The translations under genes and the position numbers were made by a program. A DNA stretch of 64,000 bases from Corythucha ciliata (Eukaryota > Arthropoda > Insecta > Hemiptera > Tingidae). The stretch is from assembly GCA_038030265.1 (NCBI GenBank), contig CM075940.1, forward strand, positions 7,068,001 through 7,132,000, read 5' to 3'. Position 1 is the stretch's first letter. Each line of letters opens with the position of its first letter. Positions 1 through 11,261 of the stretch are shown piece after piece. The notes under the pieces are model-generated. The model had not been told where the DNA came from, did no database searches, and saw nothing but the letters and a program-made list of their open reading frames with translations.

Positions 1-330
1 AATCTCAAGTGTGAAAACGGTCTGACGATAGTTACTGAGTTCGGCTAACGATGTGAAAAGTTAACACAAAACAAGAGTTGATCCGTTAACACAAAAGTTG
101 ACGCCCTTGATTAACGATTAACAAATGGGGAACATGAATGCCCGATTTTGGAGGAAAGTATACTGGTGAATTGGCACATGCGGACATGGATATCAACGGT
201 GGTTGCAGCCCGATTGGTGCGTCTCGTGATTTTTAAATAAATTTCAAAGTTCTTCAGGGGAGGATGGATGGTGCGAGGGGATATGACGTTAATGTGCAGT
301 TGTAAAGCATTTGAGGGAACTCTAAAATGG

Positions 331-362
<32 letters not shown>

Positions 363-1846
363 ACAAGAAAAATTGAACCCCAGAAAACGCGTCTTCCCCC
401 ATCTTCCCAATACCATCCATTTCATTAACTGCCCTTTGACGTAATCAAACCCCCACTCAACATTTTTCAAAATTCGCCTTTAAAAAACCCTTGATTGATT
501 TCAATGTTTAATGTGGGCAATTGTCTTGTTGAAGAGACCTCTTCAAGAAACACCAATGCTTGAAAAATGTGCGTGTGTGTCCGTCTTGAGACTACTTTAT
601 ATCTTAGGGTCGTATTATCCACTGTGGTCCTACGGCAATTAGGGACGAAGCACTTGGCCATGCTTTTTTTTACTTTAAAACTCTAATAACTACGAAAATT
701 GAAAAACAAAAACGTCTAAATTGACTAGTGAACAAAATTTCTCCCGTAATGAGTAAAACACCCGAAACACCGCAAATTCACTCAACCCAAATCACAGTAA
801 GAATGGAAAAGCTAGGACAAAAAGCTACCGCCGCGCTCCTAGCAAACATTATAACACACGTTTAGCTTCAATCCGCCTTCTAATAAGTGAGATAAGTATA
901 TAAGATAAGTATAGTAAGACAACTTGGTTTTCTACATGACTTTGACCAGGACGCTCCTAAGGGGCCGTTACTACCACACAAAGTAGTCAAAAATGAGCGT
1001 TTGGCCCATTTACCCTAAGTGTTTTGAATTTTGCCGGACGTGGTTTATCTGTTTATGATGGGGTTGTTTTTAATAAACATGTATAATTACATTAATTTGA
1101 ACTGGGAATTGAACTCACGAAGGAATGCACCGGATTTGGTTGGTAAAGATTGACTTAATAAGGATGGTGATCCTTATTTCAGAGTGTTCTTCTCCAGATG
1201 GTTAAAACTTGTTCCGTTTGAAACCGCTATTAGCCGGGTTCTGGATCGATCCAAGGCGGTTCTATGACGTCACTAGCACCTCCCTGGACCAGTTCACTGA
1301 AGTGCCATTAGAGCTAGGTTAGGCTTCAACCCGCATTTCCTTTCATGTTGTGCAGATCGAAGCATAACCATTACCATTTATCCTCCTGTCTCTTAACTAT
1401 GCGAAAGCCGCATCTAAAATTTCTATAATTCCCTGGATCAATAATTTGATATTGGGGGAATCAAAAAATGGGCAAAGCTACGATTCACGTTAAAAACTGT
1501 CAATTTAGCTTGATTTTGTATCCCAGGTCATTCAAGTTAAGAAAAGGTACAAAGTCTATGTGTTTGAGGGGAAGGGAAACGTAGTCAGAAAATCGATTGC
1601 GGCACACTCGGTTTATGGAGCACAACGCCCCTCAATGGCCACAACGCCCCTCAGGGTACGTCAGCTGAGTCCTCAAAGTGCCCATTTGACTCTCAGAGCC
1701 CCCCAAGGATACCCTTACCTACCCACCAGCCGTGACGAACACTGCAACCAACAAAGAATCAATTATTCGTGTTTCAAAAAATATTTAACTCTAGCTTATA
1801 TTTATCACAAAAACGTTAGGAGGTATCCGAGGTATCAAAAATACAT
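1..1846. other. Non-coding flank downstream of the WIPI4 gene
   Basis: No supported coding exon was found here. Open frames are short, lack homology that I recognise and have no splice context. A pure T run lies at about 331-354. The stretch lies 3' of the minus-strand WIPI4 gene and may include its 3' UTR, but no clear AATAAA is visible close to the stop on that strand. Confidence 0.6.
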
Positions 1847-1998
1847 TTAAAATTCGTCTTCTGAAAGAACCTCCAAGAACATATCGTAGCACTCTCTGTT
1901 GCAGTTGCCATCGGCGTTGAAAACATATTTGTGAAAAGTTCCATCGACGCAAATTGCTGGAAATTACCTCGTTAGTAATAGAGAAGGGACACAAACTA

Positions 1999-2053
<55 letters not shown>

Positions 2054-5000
2054 AACTGACCAGTGACGGTATTCCTCGAACCGAAAGCACAAATACACGC
2101 AGACTCCGGGGGCACGGTGAAATTCGCAAGGGCCCATTGCGACTCGACGTAGGTTCCTAGGAAGCTCATTTTCGATAGGCTGTTCGAATTAATAAAAGTT
2201 TAGTTTGACATCTTTGTTTTTTCAACTATAACAACTTACGATGATCTTTTATTCAAGTGTGTGTTTTTCAGAGCGAAAATATGAATCGTGCCTTTATCAC
2301 TTGAGCAGCACAAAAATTCTGAGTCTTGACTGAAGTTGATGCTTCAAAAAATTATGTACAATAAAATTAAATGAAGACAAATAAACAACAATATTTTGGA
2401 GAAACAAATCAACAAACCAGTAAACCGTCGCTGGATCAGACCCTCGTCTCAATTCCACAACGAGTTTCCGCTTGGCCGTGTCCCACACTCGTATGAGCGT
2501 CCCCTTAGTGGACGCCGTCGCGATCAAAGACCCTTGTTGATTGACAGATAGACACGCCAATTCGTTTTGATGAGCATTCAGAGTTACGGGTGCACTTGAA
2601 ATGCCGGCTTCTGTATTCGAAAGATCCTTGAAAAAAAAGGGAAAACGAAATTGAATAAGAAAGGAGCCGAATGATAATTGTAAAGACCCGACATAACTAT
2701 TGGAAGTTTCCCCTCCACACGTGATAAAAATGTTATGTTTCAGTGTGTAGTTAATAAAAAAGTTGGTTTGCTTGTTCTAATACAACTCTAAAAGGTTATG
2801 GGCCGCTAGACACGCCACAATGAACGCAAACTCGATAATTATTCCCTAATTACCCGGGGAGAACTACGGAAATTGGAAGTTTCGGGTGAAAATGCTTTTG
2901 GAAGAGAAAAGAGTCGCTAACGTGTTGGAAGAATGAATCGAACAAAACATCGATACAACCACCTTGCGAGAATTCATCGAAAAAGACGCCAAAGCTAAAT
3001 CAACATTTGTACAATGTGTCAGCGATAGACATATTGGTTATTTAAAAGATTGTAAAAACCGCAAAAGAAATGATAGGCACGCTCGACTCGTTATTCGAAA
3101 GAAAATCTATCTACAACAAGTTATTTTTGAAGAAGAAGTTACTTTCCATGAGATGGGACGAAACGACCAAAATTGATACAATAATTCGTGAACTTGTAAC
3201 AATTGGATCGACCATGGACGAAACAGACAAAGTATGTCACTTGCTACTGACTGTGCCGTCGAGTTACGATCCAGTAATCACCGCGATTGAGACGCTTAAT
3301 ACCGCATTGACGATTGACTACGTAAGTTCCCGGTTACTCAACGCAGAACTTCGAATAAAAACAAGCAACCAACAGACGAACAATCAGACGAAATATCATT
3401 AAAGCATTCCAAATCAAATGCTTCAAATGCGGAATGAAAGGACACAAGGCCATAAACTGCCGACGAAAGGAACAAAACTGACGTGAAGAGAGCCAACAAC
3501 GTCGACAAAAATCTCAACATATCCAAGAAAAAAGGATAAAATTTATCCTTTTTTCCCTCCCCCCTCCTTTTTTCCTCTTTTTTTCCTTTTTTTGTGGTAG
3601 CCTTGACCAACAAAACTCTTGTAGAAGACGTTTTCATTATTGATTCCGGATGCACGGATCATCTAGTTCGAAAAGATCTGGAACCATTGATGACAAATGT
3701 CCAAAACCTTGAAAATGAAATATCAATCCGCATAGCCGACGGAAAGACGTTAACATCAAGAAAAAAAGGAATTTTAGAAGGCACCTGTAATGGTCAAGTC
3801 GTGAAATTTGAAGAACTTTTGTTAGGCGGATTACGCCATAATCAGTTATCTGTTTCAAAAATGGTGGAAAAGAATATGACAGTCATATTCTCCCGTTACG
3901 GACTAACCATAAAAAGCGATATCCTAAACATACGGTCAAGAAAGTTCGGTAACTTATTCACGCTAAAAATTGAATTTCAAAGAAATGAAGAAGGACTAAG
4001 TGCCTTGTCAGACTCAAATCTCTGGCCCAGAAGACAAGGTCACCTCAACAGACATGATCTCAAATCATTAGGACTGCCTTTTTCGAGACACAAATGTCCC
4101 GAGTGCGTAGAAGGCAAAGCCACAAGAACTCCTTTCACGAAGATGACCACTCCAAGAAAATCTTCTCAGATAGGAGAGCTACTCCACACAGACATCTGCG
4201 GACCAATAAATCCTTCCAAAATAAACGGAGAAAAATATTTTCAAGTCATTGTCGACTACTACTCCCATTTTACTCAAGTCAATCTGATGAAGACGAAAAA
4301 TGAAGCAGAAAACAACATCATTGATTTCATAACATTAATAAGGACGCAGCATGGGCAGAAAACTAAAAAGATTCGTTGTGACAAGGGGGTCGAATTTTCA
4401 TCCTCTAAATTCAAAGAATACTGCAAAGAAAAGGGCTTATTAATTCAATATACTGCACCGTACAATCCTCAGCAAAACGACAAAGCAGAAAGAATGGACC
4501 GTACGCTACTGAATAAAGTTCGAACGAAGTTCGTCGACACAAAGTTGCCGAAACGCCTATGGGGAGAAACAATCTATTGCTCGGCATACGAAATTAATCG
4601 GTCTCCAACAAAATATTTGCCGAAAGGGAAAACTCCAGCTGATTTATGGTATGGCAGAAAGGACTTGGAGAAACTCAGAACATTCGGTTGTAACGCATGG
4701 ACGACAATACTTTCGAAGCAAGGAAATAAACTCGATCGAAGAGCCACTCCTGCTGTAATGCTAAGCTACGGTGTTGGAGGCTGTGGAATCCAAAAAAGAA
4801 CAAAATCATAATCCCAAGGGATGTTACATTGGACGAAAGTAAATGGAAATTCAACCACGAAAATAACAATGAAGGAGGAGACGTAATCGTTCACATCAAA
4901 GACGAAAACCACGATGAAAATCAGACCAGACAAACGAGTGCAGATAGAGCCAGAATGCGACAATTTAGAAATTCCCAGTGCACACGAAGACGAAATTCAA

Positions 5001-8000
5001 AGTGAAGACGAAATCAGAAATGACGATGAGAGACAAGAAATAAGTCAAACAAGGCGCAATGAACAACATATGGAAAATAAGACAATTAGACGTACCGACA
5101 GCATTTTTGAATGGAATTCTCGATTCTGAAGTATACATAAAATATCCAAAAGGCCTAGAAGAAAGAAAAGAACACGTTTTGAAGTTGAACAAAGGTCTCT
5201 ACGGTTTAAAAGAAGCACCCAAGTGCTGGAACCAACGTTTGAACAGTTTTCTCATCTCACAAGGCATGCGCCGTTCGTGTCTCTACGTTGGTGAAAACGT
5301 GTGGGTCCTAATTTACGTTTATGACATCCCAATCACAGGATCAGAATCAAACATCAACAAAATACTTCACTCTCTAAAAGTGGAATTCAATTCTAAAGAT
5401 TTGGGAGAAGTAAACAAATTCCTTGGAATGGAGATCTCAAGAAAAGACGATACAATTCAAATAACTCAACGGACTCAAATAAAGAAAACATTGGAGAAAT
5501 TCAATATGCAAGACTGCAAAACGCAAAGAACGCCTATTGAAAAGGGATATAAAATTGATCAACAAAGTCAGATCTGCTCGAATGTACCATACAGAGAGCT
5601 TATAGGAAGTCTCATGTATATTTCGACTGTATCTAGACCGGACGTGACATTTGCTACTTCATATTTGAGCCAATTTTTAGACAAACCGACTACGGAATGT
5701 TGGGAATACGCTAAAAGAGTACTAAGATATCTGAAAGGGACGAACAATTTCGCTTTAACCTTTAAAAAGAATCCTGGACAAGGAGGGATTGAAGCATATT
5801 CGGACGCCGATTGGGCTGGCAACGAACTGGACAGAAAAATTATAAGCGGATCCCTCGTTATCTACAGAGGAAATTTGATATCCTGGTCATCACGAAAACA
5901 AAATTGTGTCGCCTTATCAACCGCTGAAGCTGAATGTATTGCAGCCGCATCAACAGCTTGCGAGGCAGTCAACATAAAAGGACTTGCCACTGATTTTGCA
6001 AATCATGCGAAAGTGAAGCTTCTAGTCGACAACAAGGGAGCTATCGACATCACAAGAAGCTACGAAAACAGCCGAAGAACGAAACACATCGATATAAGAT
6101 ACCACTTCATAAAAGACTTGGTGCTACGAAAAAAGATAGACGTTGAATATCTTGAGTCATCGAATAATCTGGCTGACATATTGACGAAAGGTCTGGGACA
6201 AATAAGATTTGAAAAACTAAGAAATGAAATGGGCGTTTTCCGACAAGAAGCGATTTTAAACTCAAAAGTCTTAAAATCGAGGAGGAGTATTACACACGTG
6301 ATACAAATTTTATGTTTCAATGTGTAATTAATAACAAAGTTGGTTTGCTTGTTCTAACAACTCTAAAAATAACTGCCTCTATATTGGTGTGGTGGTGGTG
6401 GTGGGGGGTACACAATGCACATTCGTGGGTCCGAGCGAGAGCAAAGAATCCCAAGTGCATAAGGTAGAGGGCCTTAACACGCAATTCCTCTTCCTTCAAG
6501 TCCCATCCCACTATATGGACTTAGCGGCCGTGCAGAGCAGTGATACAGGACCTCCTCCAGGGCGAAGGAAACTCCTTAACGCTGGGATGGATTCCGTGAC
6601 AAAGAGAATGATAGGAAAATGAGTAGTAATCCGACGAGCTGGCCAAGCTCGGTTATAAGACCCAGACGAGGATCCAGGATTTGCTCAAGGGAGGGACTTG
6701 GGAAATTGTGTACATTGCTCAACTAAAAACTGACTATAATCTCTCCCCAAAATGGCAAACATGACGATTCGTGCCTTAAAGATGGCTAAGCTGACTATTT
6801 GCGCACTACAGATTGCCAAACTGACAATTCCTGCTCTAAAAATAGCCAAACTGACTTCACGCACCCTGAAAATGGCAAAACCACCGACTCGTGCAGCCCT
6901 GAAAAGGTCATAATTACCACCCTGAAAATGGCTAAATCTTGAATTCACCCGCCAAAACGGGCCCAACTGACCATTCGCGAGGCAAAAGTGGCAAATACTG
7001 ACCATTCACGCCGGAAGGACTAATCACCTCCTAAAAAACAGCTTAACTGACTATGAACACCCCAAAATGGCCAAACTGACGTAAATGACTAAAGGCTAAA
7101 CTGACGATCTGCCGAGCGAACAACCTTCACCCCATCTTTTGACCACCGTTTTTGCCACTTAATGCGCACGTTTGTATCAGGAGCCACACGAATTTTTCTG
7201 CTCACGGTGGCCACACCAGGACTCAATTACAGCAAGTCTGCGCTCGCGGGCCGCCGGCTCAGCATCTTCGGGGCCGACCTACTCGAGGGTGCTCCGACGG
7301 GCTAAACTCTAGCCGAGGACCTTCTAAGCCTTATCAGAGGGAAGGGGATCCTGGACTAGATCCACAGACCCAGGGGGGGGGCACAATAATCCACCTAGGA
7401 TTCCGTGCCCCCGGGGGGGGGGGCCCAACCCTCCTACCCGTGGGTGTTGTTTAAAAAAAAAAAAACAGCAAGGCTCCAAACCAGGGTAAAGCTTCAACTA
7501 CAACATTTTGGCCCAACCTAACTTCCAGTGAAGTTCTAAACCACAGTAAAGCCCCAAACGGAAACATACAAACCGCTGTGAAGCTTCAACCACTGAGAAG
7601 CTCCCTCCTCAGTATTCAGGGGTTTCTCAACAGGGGGGAGTTTGAAAATTGAGACGAATTTTCGATCAGAAGAGCCATTAAAGGGGTTTATATTGTGCTG
7701 ACAACGTTTTCAACCAACTGCGCACATTTTCAGGAACCGCGAAAATTTCCCCGCGAACAGCCCTGAAGTCCATGGACCTCAATGGGCAGCCCAGGGGCCT
7801 TGGTACGAACGATTTCGAAAAAATGCCAAAGATCCATGATTGCTTTTCAAGACGTCGTGGCAACCACACTTTCAGGATTTGTTGTTACCAAGCGCGCGTA
7901 CTTGTGGACATGTAGTCGAGAAAATGGGCTGAAACCAACGGCCATGACGCGAATGAGGACGAAATTGGCCACTCTGTTGCGTCTCAGGCGGGAACCGACT

Positions 8001-10086
8001 GTATTTATCGGTTGAGCATGGTTCGAGGGACTCATAAATGAAGTCTGTCATGAAGTCGGTCTGTCTGAAGGTTTAGGGGATGGGTTTGATAATGTATTTG
8101 CGCAAGTGACCTCGACTACAAGGGACGGGCCATGGCCGGAAGGAACTGGCTGGACTTGACTGCACGCAATCACAAAGGGTCATGGCGGACACAAAGGGCC
8201 ATGACCCTGCCACGACGTGCAGTCCATTCCAGCCGGTCATGAGAGCTCCCAAAGCTTGATGGATAGCCGCGGAATTACATCATTCAGAGTTTAATATCTG
8301 CGAAATAGTAATTTTGGCCCCGAAAAAAAGTGCTGAAAATTGCGTGTTTATGGTCTTAATTTCCCCTGAATTTTACGTTACGGGACTTCCTTCTTTTTAT
8401 CGAGGCCGGATAACCCGGGCTAGTCTGCCACTGCAGCGCCAAAGTCTGACGAATAGCCGTGAAAATGCAAAATTTTGGAGCCTCGACAGCACCCAAAGCC
8501 TGGCAAATATTTCCATAAAATTACATCACTCTGACATGAGCTAAAAATCGGCGAAATTACAAGTTTTGGGTAGAACTATCTGCGAAATTGCTTGATTCTG
8601 GTCTTTATTTTCGCGAAACTGCAAGTTTTTGGGCTTACTTTCAGTGACCGAGGAACCGGTGGTCACGCCGGCCACGGCAGCGCCTAAAGTCTGACGAATG
8701 GCCGCAAAACTGCATTTGGAGTTTCCTGTCTCAATACCCGCGAAATCAACATGTTTCGGGTTTTCATTCAAGCAAAATTGTAAGTTTTGGGGATTTTTTT
8801 GTGACAACAGAAACCTGGTCCTGCTGGTCTCAGGAGCGCCCAGTGCTTAATGAATAGTAGCGAAATTACATCATTTGAACCTAAATATAAGTGAATTTGC
8901 GAATTTCAGTGCTAAATATCCGCGTAATTGCAAACGTTTTTTGTAAGTGCCAGTTTTTGTTGGGGGGGGGGAGGCATTCTGTATGCAAGAGAACCCCTAA
9001 AGGCCATGTGAAGAAATCTGGTCACACCGTATGTATATGGGACACTACGCCCCCTCAAGAGGCAATTGTCAAATATGGGGGCAGTCATGGAGTCTGACTG
9101 TGACAGATGTGGGGAGGCTGAGGAAACCGCTGAGCACGTCATATGTGAGAGTGACGCGAGGCCTAGATACGCTGTTTTTGGTGATAATAAGATATCCTTC
9201 CCCAGCTTTTTCAAAAGAGAACGGGATCCATGCTGGGGTTCGAGGATCCTCCCGAGTCCGGCCCCAATCGGGAATCGTGTATCGGACGCAAGGCTTTTGG
9301 CACCTTCGGAGTCGGGAGACCGTCTGAGCCCTCAAAAAAACCTCCCCAACAATGTCGAGATCTCACAAATTAAAATACTCACCACTAATTGAACGCTGCC
9401 GACTTTATGGCCAGGGTACACAAGTAAATGCCGATCAGCACCCAAAATGGGCGTGACTTCACAGAGACCCTTGGGATTATGCCTCGTTTCTAAAGTGAAC
9501 AGCCTTTCGATTTTGTCGGGGAAAGAGAAAACGTTGATTTGATTTTGAGTCGCGACAATAATTCTGAATAAATACAAAAACATAATAGTTGAATCAGACG
9601 AATGCCCCGCCAATCCGTACAGACGAGTCAACTTACTTGTCCCTTCGAAGTCTAACCGTTTTGACTGGGGACGAAAATACTAAAACTACAAATACCAAGC
9701 CTTGATGATCATCATACAACAAGACTGAGTTACTGGCAAATTTAGGACGGTTGCCGCCTGAGACTAGTGCTAAAACGTTTGTTCTGTGAAGCATTTCACA
9801 CTGGGAAAGACTACCCAATAAGTCGAGATCTAAAAATAAGTCGAATAAGAAGAGTTTATGGGTGAGGGGCTAAATTCAAGAGTGAAGAAAGGACCTCACC
9901 GTAGTTACACTTTTGAACCAAAGGATCCACGTTGAAAATCCTTAGACCAGTCTCCATGCAGCATGTGAAACATCCTGAAAGGGACAGTGGGAGCTGTGTT
10001 AAAATGAAAGGAAGTCAGTTACATGAACAATACACACCTTGATCCTGGTTAAAGCGCAAATTTAAGACTCCTTTATCCGAGCCCAT
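1847..10086 (-). CDS. WDR45: WIPI4/WDR45-like autophagy beta-propeller (PROPPIN), 8 coding exons
   Basis: Coding exons in gene order are 10086-10038, 9974-9900, 9829-9637, 9563-9383, 2626-2418, 2341-2240, 2179-2061 and 1956-1847. All have GT-AG borders and matching phases, giving 345 residues, close to the about 360 usual for WIPI4. The product starts [16 protein letters not shown] and contains the PROPPIN signature LRRG (2440-2451 region, [13 protein letters not shown]) used by this family to bind PI3P and PI(3,5)P2. WD-like blades show as [43 protein letters not shown] and [26 protein letters not shown] and the C-terminal acidic SEDEF favour WIPI4 over WIPI3. The family acts at autophagosome formation and ATG2 recruitment. 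The fourth intron (9382-2627) is swollen by a copia element and arrays. WIPI3 (WDR45B) is the main alternative. Confidence 0.92.
1957..2060 (-). other. Last WIPI4 intron with a 52-nt homopolymer
   Basis: This 104-nt GT-AG intron contains an uninterrupted A run at 2000-2051 on the plus strand, which reads as T52 in the transcript. Downstream in gene orientation is TACTAAC (1971-1977), a perfect branch-point consensus, followed by AATTTCCAG at the acceptor. Confidence 0.8.
2699..2793 (+). repeat. 5' LTR of the copia element
   Basis: About 95 bp, unusually short for copia (276 bp in Drosophila copia). It aligns with the 3' copy from CACACGTGATA through CAACTCTAAAA with scattered differences. 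The outer 20 bp do not align well with the 3' LTR, so the exact left edge rests on the TAACT duplication. Confidence 0.7.
2794..2806 (+). other. Primer-binding site, initiator tRNA-Met half type
   Basis: GGTTATGGGCC directly follows the 5' LTR. Copia uses an internal fragment of initiator tRNA-Met cut in the anticodon loop, and the complement of that region gives GGTTATGGGCCCAG. Eleven bases match here before divergence. Confidence 0.7.
2850..3480 (+). pseudogene. Broken gag of the copia element
   Basis: The reading starts around [20 protein letters not shown], typical of the copia gag N-terminus. It hits an in-frame TGA near 2934, continues through [22 protein letters not shown] and changes frame near 3065 into [25 protein letters not shown] zinc knuckle, [14 protein letters not shown], is readable at about 3420-3461 in a third frame context. 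The stop and frameshifts make it non-functional. Confidence 0.85.
3594..4811 (+). pseudogene. Protease-integrase part of copia pol
   Basis: A 405-residue open frame. The aspartic protease motif DSGCTDHL lies at about residues 17-24. The integrase zinc-binding region is partly degraded but ends [14 protein letters not shown]. The integrase DDE triad is visible: D in LHTDICGP, D in IRCDKGVEF and E in [16 protein letters not shown], typical of the copia integrase C-terminal region, follows. The frame ends prematurely in the integrase-RT connector. Beyond it the plus strand still reads connector-like sequence ([13 protein letters not shown] in another frame) until about 4910. Confidence 0.88.
5059..6290 (+). 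pseudogene. RT-RNase H part of copia pol, catalytically dead
   Basis: The frame begins inside RT at [12 protein letters not shown], so the N-terminal RT portion normally before this block is absent. [16 protein letters not shown] is intact. The catalytic YVDD reads Y-V-Y-D (5314-5325), so the first aspartate is replaced, consistent with a single GAT to TAT change. Copia RNase H blocks follow: [28 protein letters not shown] and the C-terminal [10 protein letters not shown] and LADILTKGL. The real protein would end near LRNEMGVF (about 6240); the open frame runs into the 3' LTR. Confidence 0.88.
6289..6369 (+). repeat. 3' LTR of the copia element
   Basis: Matches 2714-2793 with about ten differences and small gaps, including the GTTGGTTTGCTTGTTCTAAC core. 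It is preceded by the purine-rich GAGGAGGAG tract and followed by TAACT. Confidence 0.75.
6375..6715. other. Intronic filler between copia and array B
   Basis: No gene is recognisable. A TGG/GGT microsatellite-like tract lies at about 6390-6410. The rest is unremarkable WIPI4 intron sequence. Confidence 0.5.
6720..7110 (-). repeat. Degenerate tandem array, family B (reverse orientation)
   Basis: Roughly 30-bp units recur as AAAATGGC-AAACTGAC-(N)ATTCGCGC variants, for example CCAAACTGACAATTCCTGC and GCCAAACTGACTTCACGC. This is the reverse complement of the array at 39-39.9 kb. Units are diverged but in phase over about 13 copies. Confidence 0.75.
7180..7466 (+). mobile_element. LINE 3' end fragment with A tail
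   Basis: Decayed sequence reading [17 protein letters not shown] and LIRGKGILD, the C-terminus of an RNase H-bearing LINE, closely matches the opposite-strand copy at about 59.0-59.3 kb. It is followed by GC-rich tail sequence with G runs, CACAATAATCCACCTAGGAT and a TTTAAAAAAAAAAAAA tail near 7452-7466. Stops interrupt the frame. The shared tail and poly-A end indicate retrotransposed, 5'-truncated copies. Confidence 0.75.
7475..7620 (+). repeat. Degenerate array, family D
   Basis: Spaced repeats of the type AACCACAGTAAAGCTCCAA (for example GGCTCCAAACCAGGGTAAAGC and TTCTAAACCACAGTAAAGC). The same family occurs at 18.54-18.73, 25.69-25.87 and 53.60-53.68 kb. Confidence 0.6.
7625..8265. other. 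Unassigned intronic sequence
   Basis: No coding exon is supported. A short near-duplicate AAGGGTCATGGCGGACAC / AAAGGGCCATGACCCTGCC lies at about 8176-8213. Open frames here have no recognisable homology. Confidence 0.5.
8270..8955 (+). repeat. Degenerate array, family C, with higher-order structure
   Basis: Units of the type CGCGAAATTGCAAGTTTTGGG alternate with TCT(T/A)TATTTTCG. A GC-rich block (ACCGG..GCAGCGCCTAAAGTCTGACGAAT(A/G)GCCG) recurs at about 8405-8465 and 8650-8710, with a weaker copy at 8820-8860. The higher-order period is therefore about 245 bp. The same compound unit appears at 28.5-29.0 and 32.6-33.7 kb. Confidence 0.75.
9000..9350 (+). pseudogene. LINE ORF2 C-terminal zinc-finger fragment
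   Basis: Frames shift repeatedly, but a CCHC-like tail typical of RNase H-type and I/R1-group LINEs is clear: [17 protein letters not shown] (about 9084-9140). Frames upstream read GHVKKSGHT and TTPPQEAIV. It lies in the sense orientation of the plus strand inside the WIPI4 intron. No catalytic domain remains. Confidence 0.7.
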
Positions 10087-11190
10087 GGCTTTTATTAAAA
10101 GACACGCTGCACACAAAAGCCAACACTAAAAATGCACATCTCGGTGACCAGTAGTTGAGTGAACAAAAGAATTAGAATGAGTTCTTCCTGTGCCTAGAGC
10201 TGCGCCAATAGATCAAAAGCATTTTTGCGTTGTTTTCATTCTCCCTCCATTCCAGGAAATGACACTGAACAGATGGAGGTCAAGCGTCAGGGTGATAAAA
10301 ACATGACCTAAAATTGATAATTTTGCCCCAGAAACGACTGCTGCCGAACCGTTGGAACGATGCAAATCCTCCACCTCTTCAACTGAAAATTTCTTCCAGA
10401 CAATAATCATTCTCGCACTGTTCAAAACTAATTAATTAACAATGCACTCAGCACTCATTTGCCACAGACTTATTTTTTGCAATTCAAGAATTCCCTGACG
10501 TCACAATGAGTGCGGGGGGATACAGCAATCACGACATAGCGTGTAGGTTTCGATTAGCGTGCGGTCTGCGGTGCGGTATTTCCCAACTTCCCCCTAATAA
10601 AAGTTCTATTGTTTCATTAATTAGAGACCGATTGAGTTTTTTTTTTTCATAAAAACAAAACAATTTGTCTACAAATGACTGAGGCGTCGCATCCTTGAAA
10701 TAGTGTAGCTGGGATTTTCACTTGCTTGCCGTCGCTGAAGGCTTTATTATCCGTCATCAAAATGTTGGACCCTGTGTTTTCATTCTTGTTGACTAAATTC
10801 GTGAGTGAATATTCATTTTTATTAATTTATTTCATCTAAATGGATGATTCCTCAAACACTTGGGGGGCTACTATGGGCATGACTATTCATCGTACTCCAG
10901 TGCTTTTCGTCGAACCTCTGCATTCTTGGGAACCTCCTGAGTACGATTCTTGATTTCAGCTTTTTTATAGATAGATCACTGGAAAAAACTAGGATTAAAC
11001 CTCGTTTACCCCGCTACTCACACTCACTCATGAAATGATGAAGGCTCGTAAACAAATGGCAATTTGTGACGAAACGACAGATGACCATTCTAAGCCTTAA
11101 GGCATGGAAATCACTTCCCTTATTCTATTCCAGTACCGTCTTTAGGCGGGGTCCCCGGATTCTTCAGATCTTTTTTTCTAATGTGGAAGA
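10087..11190. promoter_or_regulatory. 5' region of the WIPI4 gene
   Basis: This region lies upstream of the first coding ATG (10086, minus strand). It contains a perfect palindromic CRE, TGACGTCA (10496-10503), about 410 bp from the ATG, and GC-rich sequence at 10510-10580. It probably holds the 5' UTR and promoter; no TATA box is obvious. A 70-residue minus-strand open frame at 10213-10425 has no homology that I recognise and is not called as a gene. Confidence 0.4.
10496..10503. promoter_or_regulatory. CRE-like palindrome TGACGTCA
   Basis: Exact 8-bp consensus for CREB/ATF bZIP factors, in the presumed promoter region of the WIPI4 gene. An 8-mer can occur by chance in this window, so function is only suggested by position. 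Confidence 0.35.
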
Positions 11191-11261
11191 ACTAGTAGAA
11201 ATTGTTTATTCTTTAAATATATACAAGATATGTACAGTGCTACTTAGTGGATCTTCAGCAG

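Larger units (their letters stand above)
2699..6369 (+). mobile_element. Degenerate Ty1/copia LTR retrotransposon in a WIPI4 intron
   Basis: The element lies antisense in the large WIPI4 intron. It has short direct LTRs (about 2699-2793 and 6289-6369) sharing a long block ending GTTGGTTTGCTTGTTCTAA. Just inside the 5' LTR, GGTTATGGGCC (2794-2804) matches the copia-type primer site, complementary to the middle of initiator tRNA-Met. A purine tract GAGGAGGAG precedes the 3' LTR. TAACT occurs immediately outside both ends (2694-2698 and 6370-6374) and is a plausible 5-bp target duplication. Gag, protease, integrase, RT and RNase H follow in Pseudoviridae order, with integrase before RT. Gag has a stop and a frameshift, the N-terminal part of RT is missing, and the catalytic YVDD is damaged. 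It is a dead copy. Confidence 0.92.

Noticed and set aside
1791..2160. Open frames reading poly-Lys or poly-Phe around 2000-2051
   Set aside because: They are created by the homopolymer inside the WIPI4 intron; the real exons on either side use another frame.
10213..10425. Minus-strand open frame of 70 residues upstream of WIPI4
   Set aside because: No recognisable domain, and it lies in the presumed 5' UTR/promoter; not supported as a gene.
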